In this document: positions 22,901 to 32,692 of the stretch, piece after piece | Layout: each line of letters begins with the position of its first letter | How positions within the stretch are numbered: the stretch's first letter is position 1 | Source of the DNA: Phaeosaccion multiseriatum | Lineage: Eukaryota > Ochrophyta, other classes | Direction of reading: 5' to 3' | NCBI GenBank assembly: GCA_965112735.1 | Contig: OZ218954.1 | Span: 2,170,001 to 2,234,000, forward strand | Length of the DNA: 64,000 nt | The notes under the pieces: generated by a model | What the model saw: the letters and a program-made list of their open reading frames with translations, nothing else | What the model was told of the DNA's origin: nothing | Databases searched by the model: none | Program-made: the position numbers and the translations under genes

Positions 22901-25851
22901 GTGCCAAACGGAAAATCTCACAAGGCAAAAGTGCAGTCGACGCACGGGACAAAGGCAGACACACATACGCGCGACACACACACACACACACTTCCGTACC
23001 AGGTAGAGCCTCATGAGCTCGTCGAACTTCTCGTCAGTGTAGCCGAGCATTCTGTTGAAGTTGGCGGAGTAGTCCAGCGACTCGTCCTTGGTGATCTTCC
23101 CATCGTGGTACTTACACCTGTAGATCAGCGCCGCCACCTCGGGCATCTGGGGGTGGGGCCGGCCATCAGCAGAAAGAGTATGTGTGTGTGCGCGGGGGGG
23201 TGTGCGTGTGTGTGTATGTGCCATTTGCGTGTGTGCCATTTACGCGTGTGTTTCGGTGAGAGAGAAGGAGATAGAGGGAAGGTAGAGCGCCCTTCTCCTC
23301 CCGCCTCATCGCCCCCTTCTACGGCCCACCTCCTTCACGGCCCTCCCCCTTCTCTCGCCTCACCCCCCCCCCCCCTTCCCATCCACCTACCTTGGCGACA
23401 ACGTCCATGAGATCCTCGTATGTGGAGTCCCAGTACTTGCTCTTGTGCGTACCGGCGGAGTACGCCTTTGCGAACTTGGACTCCGTCTGCACACACACAC
23501 AAACCAAACAAAGGTGGAGCACACATGCATGCCATCGCGAGATGCCATAGAGATACGCAGTGGCGTTTTGTTTTCCTAGTCAGAACGCTTTCGTTTCGTC
23601 TGTTTCGTCTGTTTCGTCTGGACATGGCACACGGAGAGAGCATCCCCAAAAGTAGACCCTCCTTCCTTCCTTCCCTCCCTCTTTCCATCCCTCCTTCTCT
23701 ACCCCCGTCCCTTCCTACCCTCCCTCCTTCCCACCCTCCCTCCCTCCCTCCCTCTCCCCTGGCTGCCCACGCACGCACCTGCATGGCAGTGAGGGCGGCG
23801 CTCAACATGGTCATGGGGTGCATATCCTTGGGAAAGGCCCTAATCATGGGCTCAATGTGAGCAGGGAGCTTGCTGCGGCTGTGCAGCTCGGCAGTCACAG
23901 AGGCAGCCTGAGTAGAGGAGAGAGAGAGGGGAGGGGGGGAGGGGTGGGAGGGGAGAGGTGAGACGTGCACGCACGCACACACGAACGCAAACTCACACTC
24001 ACACAGAGGGCACGAGAGGCACACGTAGTGTCTGACAAGGTGTGGAGTGTCTGTTTGCCTTACGGATTCTTACGTACGCACCTCTGCCTCTGTGGGCACC
24101 TTGCTGGTGAGCAGCAGCCACAACAGAGCCTCTGGAGTGGGCTCCCCACCTTTCACTGATAGGCACAGCGCAGAGGGTGGGCAGGCAGAGAGACGCATTC
24201 GGAAAGTGAGTCAGAGAGAGGGAGAGAGAGAGAGAGGCGAACACTTGGGGAAGAGCCAAGAGGCGACGAGGATACCCCTTCCCTCTCTCCCTCCTGCTGC
24301 TCGCCTCAAGTCATTCCTCCTACTAAATTGGATCATGCGTCCGCCGCCTCTTGGGTACGACGTTTTGAATGACATTCCGAATTGGGATCTGTCCGTCCGA
24401 AACATATGCAGGGCTTGCTTACTCAGTTCTGCATGGGGTGTGCCAGTCAGATATATACAGGGCATGCGTACTCACTGTACGTGGGCAACTGCTTTTGGCA
24501 GTCGGGGATGGTGAGGCCTCTGAAGCGAATGCCCTCATCGGCGTCGAGGTTGGACGTCTCCCACACCATAGACTTGATGCCTCGGGCTCCACCGATGACC
24601 TAGTAATAGCACAGTAAGTCAATGAGAGTAGTCATGGCACAGAGGAAGAGTGGTCGTGAGTGCAGGTCCTGGGCAAGGGCCGGGTGAAGGAGCCGATAGC
24701 CCACTGGAGGGTCCCGACAATTGAATGCAAATCCCCTCCCCACGCGAACCTATGGTCTCCCCCCCCCCCCTCTCTCTCTCCCGAGTCATCCATGCCGGCA
24801 TCAAATGTTGACAGGAGGAGGTAACAGCTCAACGTTGGGTGGGTTCATGAGTTTGAGGCTGCAAAATCCCCTGTCTGTCTGTCTGCCTGTCTGCCTGCCT
24901 GCCTGCCACCCCCTTGCAACACATAACATGGAGCTCAAAATAAACCTCTATACCTGATCGATGGTGACCTCTCCGACACTCTTGCTGCCGTGCGTCTTCT
25001 TCAAATCTGCAATGCTCTGCCTCTTTTCGTCCAGTTGAGACTCCAGTACCTCCTTGAGCGTAGAAGCGCTTCGCACAGACCGACCCAGGGTAGGAGTGGT
25101 GCTCGCCTGGTTAGCATCCATCCAACGCATCGGTGTGTACGTTGGCACAGACCCGTAGCAGCGGCGGCAGTAGGAAACATAGCATTCACGCGAAGAGAGA
25201 GAGAGACAGAGAGGGGGGGGGGGCAGAGCAGAACGCCAGGGATCAGTCAGGGAAAGTTATAAATCCTATTTCAGGCGCGAACTTCCCACAGGAAAAGCTA
25301 CAGCTCCCACCCCACTCGGCCCTTTGTAAGTAAGGGGCCAGCATCCTCATGCGTTCCCCTTTGTGACGAGAAGCTGGATGAAGCTGCATAGCCAGCGTAT
25401 TGCGCAATGAAGCGAGGATACAGCCGGCTGGACGAAAGTAAAGCGTCGTTTCCTTTCATCCTGGAGCAACTCTCCAGCTGTGCTTCTCCAGCTGTGCACG
25501 CAGCTACTCTTTGCTTCTTCTACCATGACTTGCGCATTGCATGTTCTGCCCTCCCTGGTGCAAAAATCCCCCTTTCCTCGCCTCCACTTCCCCGTTTTCT
25601 CGGCGGATAGTGTGTAGACACCGCCAAGTGCCCCACATTCCGAGCCCTTTTTCCTCTCTACCTATGCCCACCCTCGCCTCCCCTTTGGCCATCATCCATG
25701 CTCCTCGCTGCACTCCCCAGGTTGCTGCGGGCAACTGTGCCCTCCGTGGATCAACCCCCACCCGCCACGATGTTCGTCATGATACTGAACTTTCGCAGAT
25801 CGGCTTACTCACCTTCCGCGCCACCCGCGCTACCGAGCCGAGTAGAGTCAT
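19912..25851 (-). CDS. CS: Citrate synthase, mitochondrial
   Basis: Condenses acetyl-CoA and oxaloacetate to citrate, the entry step of the TCA cycle. Fourteen exons on the complement keep frame (463 aa): 25851-25813, 25106-24954, 24599-24476, 24155-24082, 23907-23779, 23486-23391, 23146-23000, 22580-22484, 22030-21966, 21669-21580, 21376-21269, 20871-20818, 20456-20331, 20001-19912. Exon 1 encodes [13 protein letters not shown], which with the following RSVRSAS forms a typical Arg-rich mitochondrial presequence. Catalytic residues are present: His in [12 protein letters not shown] (about 296), His in [16 protein letters not shown] (about 345) and Asp in [14 protein letters not shown] (about 401). 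The substrate-binding IHSDHEGGN loop is intact. Length matches the eukaryotic type I enzyme. Confidence 0.98.
21826..21905. repeat. Short minisatellite in a CS intron
   Basis: About four imperfect copies of a roughly 20-bp unit with core CATGCCCATGTGTTGGGTAT, between CS exons 9 and 10. Confidence 0.8.
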
Positions 25852-26037
25852 GGCTGTCTTCTAAACTCCTGTCAAAGTGCAGGGCTCGTGTATTGTATAT
25901 TGCTCTTACTTTCTTTTCAGAGCGTCACGGCCCAGGAAGCGCAAACGAAAATCCCCCACACCGCACACTCAAATCGCAAAACAATAGGGGGGGGGGGGGG
26001 CACGCCCACACAGGGGGGGGGGGGCACGCCCACACCT
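25852..26037. other. 5' flank of CS with duplicated poly-G element
   Basis: Upstream of the CS start codon. Contains two direct copies of a G12-14 run followed by CACGCCCACAC (about 25986-26035), directly next to the large palindrome. Confidence 0.6.
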
Positions 26038-26520
26038 GTGCGCTGGTGCCCTTACCGTTGGGCTCTGGGCGGCGGAAGGCCCTCTCTCCGGTCTTGAAGG
26101 CCTTTGTACAGCCCTCATGCAGTGCCAGGCTTCGCAGCTGCTATGGCTGCACGGCAATGCTTGAAGTTGGTATGGAGATGCCGCAAGAGCCCGCAGGATG
26201 CATGCGGAAGAACGCATGGCCTTTGCTTGTCCCCGATAGGCCTCCGTGGCAGGTTATCAGCAGCCGCAGGGTGATAACCTGCCACGGATGCCCATAGCGG
26301 ATAAGTTAATGCCACGCCTTCTTCCGCATCCCTCCGGCAACGGGCTCTCGCGGCATCTCCATGCCAATTTCAAGCATTGCCGTGCATCCATAGCAGCTGC
26401 GAAGCCTGGCACGCTCGCCGTTGACGACGAGGAGTGCCCGTTCGAGGGCTGTACAAAGGCCTCAAGACCGGAGAGAGGGTCTTCCGCCGCACGAAGCCCA
26501 ACGGCAGGGCACCAGCGCAC
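26038..26520. repeat. Large fold-back palindrome with coding-like arms
   Basis: The left arm 26038-26259 is the reverse complement of the right arm 26272-26520, around a 12-bp centre. The innermost 16 bp (CCGTGGCAGGTTATCA) are perfect. The arms differ by scattered substitutions and an insertion of about 30 bp in the right arm near 26412-26443. Read outward from the centre, both arms share a frame: PRRPIGDKQRP in the left (complement) and PRMPIADKLMP in the right (plus), followed by a common R-H-L-H-x-N-F-K-H-C-R-A-x-I-A-A-A-K-P-G-T pattern. The left arm then meets a stop, while the right continues with DDEECPFEGC. The motif family is not recognised. It could be a duplicated gene fragment or a fold-back mobile element. 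Confidence 0.85.
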
Positions 26521-26558
26521 TGCATTTTCGGTGTGCCCTATTGTTTGCAGAGTCGTGT

Positions 26559-27414
26559 ATGTCGGACGTAACGGCTCGTGCGGACGAGTCCTTCGCCGCC
26601 TTCAGCGCCCACGACGCGATCGACGTCTCGAATTCTTCTGCCGGTGATTATGTCGGCTCTTCCTCACCCAGGAGCAACGACTCGGGTGCCAGCCACGACA
26701 GTTTCGTCGTGCATGACAGGTACGTTGATGTTATATCCGTGCTCCATTGCGTCCTCTCTCACTCGCTTTCTGTTTTTATACTGCTGCGAAACCTCCCGAC
26801 AGTGATGAGCCGGTTGAGTACGACGAGGAGAGCGACGAGGGAGACGACGAGGCACAGCCGGAGGAGGACGACGAGGCACAGTCGGAGGAAGACGACACTG
26901 CTGCGAAACCTCCCGACAGTGACGAGCCGTTTGAGTACGACGAGGAGAGCGACGAGGAAGACGACGAGGCACAGCCGGAGGAGGACGACGAGGCACCTCG
27001 TCGCTCTCCTCGTCGTATTCGTAAGCTTCATCGCTGTCGGGAGGTTTCGCATTTATATTGCTGCGAACCTCCCGACAGCGACGAAGCATACGAGTACGAC
27101 GAGGAGAGCGACGAGGAGAGCGGCGAGGAAGACGACGAGGCTCGCATTTATACTGCTGCGAACCTCCCGACAGTGACGAGCCGTTTGAGTACAACGAGAA
27201 AGACGACGAGGCACAGTCGGAGGACGACGACGAGGCAGAGCCGGAGGAGGACAGCTCGTCTTCCAGCTCCGACGACGACAGCAAGTCCCCGGGTGCGCCT
27301 AAGGGCAAGGGCAAGGGCAAGGGCAAAGCCACGGCGACCGCCTCCGCCTCTTCGTCTTCGTCCAGCTCTGAGGACTCGAGCTCAAGCTCCGACGAGGAGA
27401 CGGAGCGTAACTGA
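26559..27414 (+). CDS. Acidic Ser/Asp/Glu-rich repeat protein (exon structure uncertain)
   Basis: A probable first exon, 26559-26719, starts MSDVTARADESFAAFSAHDA and ends at a GTACGT donor. A second begins at 26803 after CCCGACAG and reads SDEPVEYDEESDE-type modules rich in DDEAQPEEDDEA. The last part, 27174-27414, encodes another module, then a Ser/Asp tract, GAPKGKGKGKGKATATASAS and a Ser/Glu tail ending DEETERN. Copies of the module recur about every 100-120 bp, one of them inverted. The third module is in a different frame from the last, so extra splicing, a frameshift or a pseudogene must be assumed. Composition recalls nucleolar Srp40/nucleolin-type acidic proteins, but there is no RNA-binding domain and function is unknown. 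Confidence 0.45.
26996..27116. repeat. Inverted repeat within the acidic-repeat gene
   Basis: Left arm 26996-27051 and right arm 27062-27116 are reverse complements with about three mismatches and one indel, around a 10-bp AT-rich loop (TTTATATTGC). The arms are copies of the gene's own repeated module, one flipped. Confidence 0.9.
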
Positions 27415-27734
27415 GTGCGCGCGTCTCACCTCGGCTCCAGGCGAGGTTTCTCTGGCCCCCGATCAGCAGAAGCAAGCTTATGCAGCCTGCGGCCGAAAGC
27501 CAGAAGCCAGGGGCTGGGCCTGCGGTCAGAAGCCAGCAGGACAGTAGGAGCCGAGCCCCCCCCCGCCCTTTAATTTTTTTTCTTCTCCCGCCTCGGGGGG
27601 GGGGGGATATCGGGGGGGGGGGAGAATGAATTTTCAATTTCGTTTTTTCCGATTTACGTTACAACTGTAAAACTGTACTTCTTCTCGCTCCTCTCCTTCC
27701 ACCCTTCTTCTCTTTATTTTAAAGCACGCCAAAC

Positions 27735-28319
27735 ATGTCCACTGGGAAAGCGGAGGTATCCGAGAACTACTTTAAGGGATGCTCACCCACAGTGCTCTTC
27801 GTGGCAGGCTTTGCGGGCTTGTCTGCGGCGGCAGTGCTTCTTGTGTGCACTCTCTTCGTAGTTCTCGACACTGCCTTCTTTCTCTTGCTGCCTCTCGTGG
27901 GTCTGGCCGTGGGCGGAGGCATGATCCACGACCCCGTGTACAGCTACGAGAAACTGGACTGGGGTGAGGTGTCGGGATCCAGAGAAGCGGCCATTCTTCG
28001 AGTCGGGGGCGGCCTTGCCGTTCTCAGCTCCGTCGCCACCATGCTGGTGTGGAGGAGTCGATGTGGAGTCACCAAGGGCATTCATCTCGCAGCAGTGGGC
28101 GGGGTGGCAGCTTGCCTCTCTATCTTCGCATCAACGGACGCGTCGGAGCCCAACTCGAAGCTGTCCGTGATTCGTAACTCTGAAACGGCGGCGTACGCGG
28201 CGAATGTCCTACTGGCCGTGTCTTGCTGCGCGGCCCTCACGTCGGTCCTGAACTCCTTTGGGCCGGTGGTGCTGGCCAGAATCACTAACGGAAAGCCGAG
28301 TCAACCAAAGACCTTGTAG
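27735..28319 (+). CDS. Putative four-helix membrane protein, 194 aa
   Basis: Single-exon frame with AACATG start context and biased codons. Hydrophobic segments lie at about residues 19-42 (LFVAGFAGLSAAAVLLVCTL), 44-62 (LDTAFFLLLPLVGLAVGGG), 88-105, 114-130 and 150-175, so four or five membrane spans are likely. The N-terminus MSTGKAEVSENYFKG is hydrophilic and the C-terminus RITNGKPSQPKTL is basic. No conserved catalytic motif is visible and I do not recognise the family. There is no obvious cleavable signal peptide. Confidence 0.75.
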   Translation: MSTGKAEVSENYFKGCSPTVLFVAGFAGLSAAAVLLVCTLFVVLDTAFFLLLPLVGLAVGGGMIHDPVYSYEKLDWGEVSGSREAAILRVGGGLAVLSSVATMLVWRSRCGVTKGIHLAAVGGVAACLSIFASTDASEPNSKLSVIRNSETAAYAANVLLAVSCCAALTSVLNSFGPVVLARITNGKPSQPKTL

Positions 28320-29026
28320 TAGTCACGTGGGATACCTGTATTCAGAGCGGGACCCCCGTCCCCTTCCAAAAAAGGATTTTTCTCGCCACGCGACTAGGAA
28401 CTCAGGCGGTTCTGAGCTGCTGGAGCATACACTAAGAGTAGGAGTAGAACAGAGAAGTTGGAATGGGCTGCACGTTTGCAAGAGGGTGCAGCAGGAACAT
28501 CGAAGCAGCTCGCCGCTGAAAAGCCCCCCCCCCGGTGGGGCCAGCCCAACCCAGCCCAGCCCAGCAAGGGAGCAGGGAGGCGTTGGGCCTTGTGCTTGTA
28601 CCAGCTGCATGTCGTGTGGGACAAGGAGCGCCCGGGAAACATAGCGGTCTCCTTTGCCCCGTCCGTCAGCTGGCACACCGCACACCGTCCTCCTCTTCCT
28701 ACTGGGAGACTGGGAGAGGGGTGTAGTCCAGCGGGTGGTCAAGTGTCCAAGTGCTTCCAGAGGAACACGCCGATGATATGGCACAGCCGCAGCTCTGGCA
28801 CACCATCGATACAATGGCAGCAGCAAGATCCGATTTCTTCAAATAGACACCCTATACTTGAATTCGTTTTTTTGATTCGGTTTTTTATTCTAGGAAGTTT
28901 TCCTCTTCCGTCTCCACACACCCACACACAGAGACTGAAGCATCCGTGCCCCACGAACACCGAACATCGCTGTTGGCCCCTTTTGAAGCAAGGTGTAGGT
29001 AGGTATTAAAAAAATCACTCCTCTAC
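28320..29026. other. Intergenic between convergent genes
   Basis: Holds the 3' flanks of the membrane protein and of the BRD8-like gene. A (CCCAG)n-like short tract lies at about 28543-28565 and a T-rich stretch at 28862-28890. No coding signal is supported. Confidence 0.5.
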
Positions 29027-30558
29027 TCAAACACGCTTGCCCTTGGGAGTGGACGCCGCTCTCTTCCGCTTCGCCGAAGGGGTGCTGCTCGATGATGACG
29101 CCGATGATGCGCCCTTCCGATGAGACGAGCCCCCGGGGGAAGCCATGGCCTTTGCGTAGCTCCTCTTCTTGCTCGTCGAGCTTGTCCCCTTGCGGGTGCT
29201 GGTGCCAGTGCTGTCGCTGTCCCCCCCTGCATCGTGCATGCTCCCAACGCTGCCTATCCTCCGAATACGATCCCGCCGGTTGCTTCGCCCTGTGGCTTCC
29301 TCCTCTCCTTCCTCGTCTTCCTCCTCCTCCTCGTCGTCGTCGTCCTCCCCCTCGTCGTCGTCATCTCCGTCCTCGTCCTCGTCTTCACCCTCCTCGTCCT
29401 CCTCGTCCTCCCCTGCCTGCTCCTCATCCTCATCTCCTCCGCCCTCCTCATCTTCCTCATCTTCGTCACCCTCCTCCTCCTCAGACCCACTCCCTCCGCC
29501 GTCATCATCCTCATCATCATCGTCGTCCTCTTCCCCCTCCTCCTCCTCCTCCGCGCCGTCCCCTTCATCCTTCTTCCTCTTCCTCCCCACTGCCCCCCGC
29601 TGACCCTTCCCAGCAGCCCCCTTTCGTCCGCCCTTCGAGGTGATCTTTTTCTTGCCTGAAGCAGAGCCACCGACGGACCCACTCGACGATCCCGCAGAAC
29701 TGTCCTTTCCTCTCCGCCCCTGTCTGCTCCGGACCGCCACAGGCCGTTCCCTCCCGCCGGTCCCTTCCTTCTCTGCCTCCTCCTCTCGCTTCATCACCTC
29801 GTCCTTCTGCTCCATTACACTCTTCGCGTGCTCACGCATCTGAGCGACAACACACACACAGACAGAGACACACACAAAGCGCGAGACAAGAAAGAAAAAG
29901 AAGAAAAGAAAGAAAAAGAAACATGAGCGGAATGAGAATTAGAGCGCGCGACAACCAACGCGTGCCCTGAACATACACACACAATACAGATTTGTGTATA
30001 CACATACATTGTATATGTATGTATACATAATATACAATGTTTATATACACATGTATACTCATGTGATGGCGATACCCGTACGCTCCTCATATGCCCACGT
30101 GCTCCTCTGTCCTCACCTCTTTGGCGTAGTCGTAGTAGTCGCTGTCCTTGCCGTTGAAGACCATGCAGTTGTTGCACATGAGCAGCATGCAGCGCGACAG
30201 CTCCTCCATCGTGCCAATCGTGCCTTCCGAAGTGGGGGGGGGGGAGGTACGCCAAAGTGGTTTAGTCGAGGGAAACAAACAAACAACCAGCAACAACGGA
30301 GAGGGAGAGGAGAAGCCAGTGGTACAGAGATCCATGGAGGCAAAGGCCTTGCCGTCAGCAGTGATCGGAGACCCTTTCCATATCCTGATACACTAGAGTG
30401 CTGGTGCGTACCGTTCTCGATGTTGTCGCGCATCCTCGACAGATCCATGGGCTCCTTGATCATCCTCTTGTAGCCGGGGGCATCCCTCAAGTTCACCTGT
30501 GCAAGCACGAGTCAAAGTGGCGCAAAGTGGCGAACGAGTTGCAGATTGGGTTGTTCAG

Positions 30559-30602
<44 letters not shown>

Positions 30603-32329
30603 GGTAATCAACGGCAGTCCGTCTCCGTTTTGAAGTCCACTGCAAAAACCTCGGGGGAGGGAAACGCAGACAGCTGCAAAGCAAGACAAGCAACCGCAAT
30701 TGCGAGGTACAATCAATGCAAACATCCAGTCCAACGGAGTCATTACTATTTACCGGTTTGCGGAAGATAACAGCGTAGCGGTGGGTGTTGGCCTTCTTCC
30801 AAAGCTGCATGGCCGCTCGTTTGAAGGGCGTATCTGGAGCCTTTTCCACGCGCTTCCTCCCCCTCTCTCGGCCCTTGCGCCCAACCTCGCTCTCCTCCCC
30901 GTCTCTCCGCCTGCGCTGCTTGCTACTTCCGTCTCTTCCCCGCCCACTACTTCCAACACCGTTGGCTCCTGCGCTCCCGCTGCTTCCCTTCTTCCTCCGT
31001 CCTCCGACACCCGTAGACTTGCCGCCACTGCCGTCTCCTTCCGAGTCGTCCTGCTGTCTTCGGTCTGCGGTCTTCGAAGTGCCTCCCCTACGCTGTCGTC
31101 CTGGCGCGGCATTGCTCTTCCCCTGCAGCCGCTGCTGCTCGTCCTCGTCATCCTCCTCTTCGTCGTCATCATCTTCGTCCTCCTCTTCGTCATCCTCGTC
31201 CCGTTCATCCTCTTCGTCTTCATCTTCCTCCTCCTCTTCTTCCTCCCCTTCCCCTAACTCCCCCCTCTCCTCCTCTTCTCCGTCCTCCTCCTCTTCCTCC
31301 TCCCTCCCTTCCCCCTCCTCCTCTTCCTCCTCCTCCTCCTCCTCCTCCTCCTCCTCCTCCTCCTCCTCCTCCTCCCCCTCCACATCCCCTACTGCGGCAT
31401 CTCTTGCCTCCTTTCCGCCCGCCGCTTTCGGTCGCTTGTCCCTCCCCTCCTCCGTCTCTGCATCTGTATCCTCAGCCCCTGCTGCCTCATGCTCCTCCCC
31501 GTCCAGCTCTTCAATATCCTCCCCCTCCCCCTCCTCCTCTTCCTCCTCTTCGTCTTCCTCCTCCTCTTCTTCCTCCTCTTCTTCCTCCTCATCATCGTCG
31601 TCATCGCTCAGTTCTGGGACCTGAGGCAACTCCAACCCTGGAGTGTTGCGATTTGCATGACACGGTCCAGACAAGCGAAAGAGTGGTTGGTGGTCAGTCA
31701 GAGCCCATAGAGAACGGAGAAGGAGGTGGAGGAAGTCGGTGAGTTCGGGCATCATTGTTTCATGGCATCTGGTTGCAAACAAGCTCAAACCCCCTCCTAA
31801 TGGGTGAGATACCATCACCCGAACGTATCACGCACGTACACACCGCTCACCTTTGACTTTGGTGAGGCTCGCCCATTGTGTAGCCACTGGATTGGCGAGC
31901 AACGTTGGTAGTTCACCATCCCTCTTGCCTGCACGGATCTCCTCCACCTCTGCAGCTAAGTGCCTGGCGAGAGATGCAAGGGGTTGGGGGCATGGCGAAC
32001 GGAAGGATCAGGTGAGTAAGGGAGGGCGCGTGAGATGGGGGGGGGGGGGAGGGGAGGAGGAGGAGTTGAGGGACCTTTTTCCACCCTTCCTTTCTAGCTT
32101 CTTCTCTGCTTATTCCGCTGCTGCGGATTCATGCTGTCTCGAGAAAAATTGCCTCAATCGACGGCCTCCTCCTCGTCTTGAAAAGAACAACATCTTCTCT
32201 GAAGGGAGGATTGAAGTGTTGCTCCGTCCACCTCTCCTCCACTCAACTTGCACCCACGTACCGTATGCACTCTTCAAAGTCCTTCTTCAGTCTCTTGAGC
32301 TCCACCAAGAGCTTTTGCTGCTGCTCCAT
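29027..32329 (-). CDS. BRD8: BRD8-like bromodomain protein
   Basis: Six exons on the complement, 32329-32262, 31963-31851, 31613-30754, 30496-30412, 30223-30117 and 29839-29027, join to 681 aa. The N-terminus is a helical segment (LLVELKRLKKDFEECIRHLA, then EVEEIRAGKRDGEL) like the N-terminal region of BRD8. A long poly-Glu/Asp region follows (about residues 62-240), then a basic Lys/Arg-rich stretch. The bromodomain spans about 320-415 over three exons: AAMQLWKKANTHRYAVIFRK, then RMIKEPMDLSRMRDNIENG, then CNNCMVFNGKDSDYYDYA. The tail is again acidic, then Ser/Lys-rich. BRD8 is a subunit of the NuA4/TIP60 acetyltransferase complex; that role here is inferred. The third exon's acceptor must be the CCCAG at 31614, not the CAG 8 bp upstream, to keep frame. 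Confidence 0.88.
31320..31376. repeat. (CTC)n tract encoding poly-Glu
   Basis: Triplet repeat inside the third exon of the BRD8-like gene. On the complement it encodes an uninterrupted Glu run. Confidence 0.95.
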
Positions 32330-32692
32330 GCTTAGCGGCTGCTCACGCCGATATGTGGGGGGGGGGGGGGGGTCAACACAGTAATGTCGGAGTGCTCGAT
32401 TTTCTTTCGATATTTGATATTTCCTTTTTTCTTTTTTCCCCTCTTTTCTCTTTCTTATTACTGTAGCTCCTTCCTTGAGTATTCGCTCCCTCCTATCATG
32501 GTACCTTCTTATGAAAGCTCCCTAAGTGTAACAGCTTCATGTACATCGTGGTTATACACACAAAAAGACCTACGGCTTCACCCACCCTCATCGCCCTCAT
32601 CGACCCTCAGGGCTCTTCGGTGAGCATGTATATACAAACGCGCCTTCTCCAGAGCCCATTCGCCCCCCAATCCTCCGTCTCCAAGTCGGCTG
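32330..32692. other. Intergenic, tandem minus-strand genes
   Basis: 5' flank of the BRD8-like gene and 3' flank of the HC-x5-R phosphatase. T/C-rich at 32400-32480 with a G15-16 run near 32358-32373. No gene seen. Confidence 0.5.
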
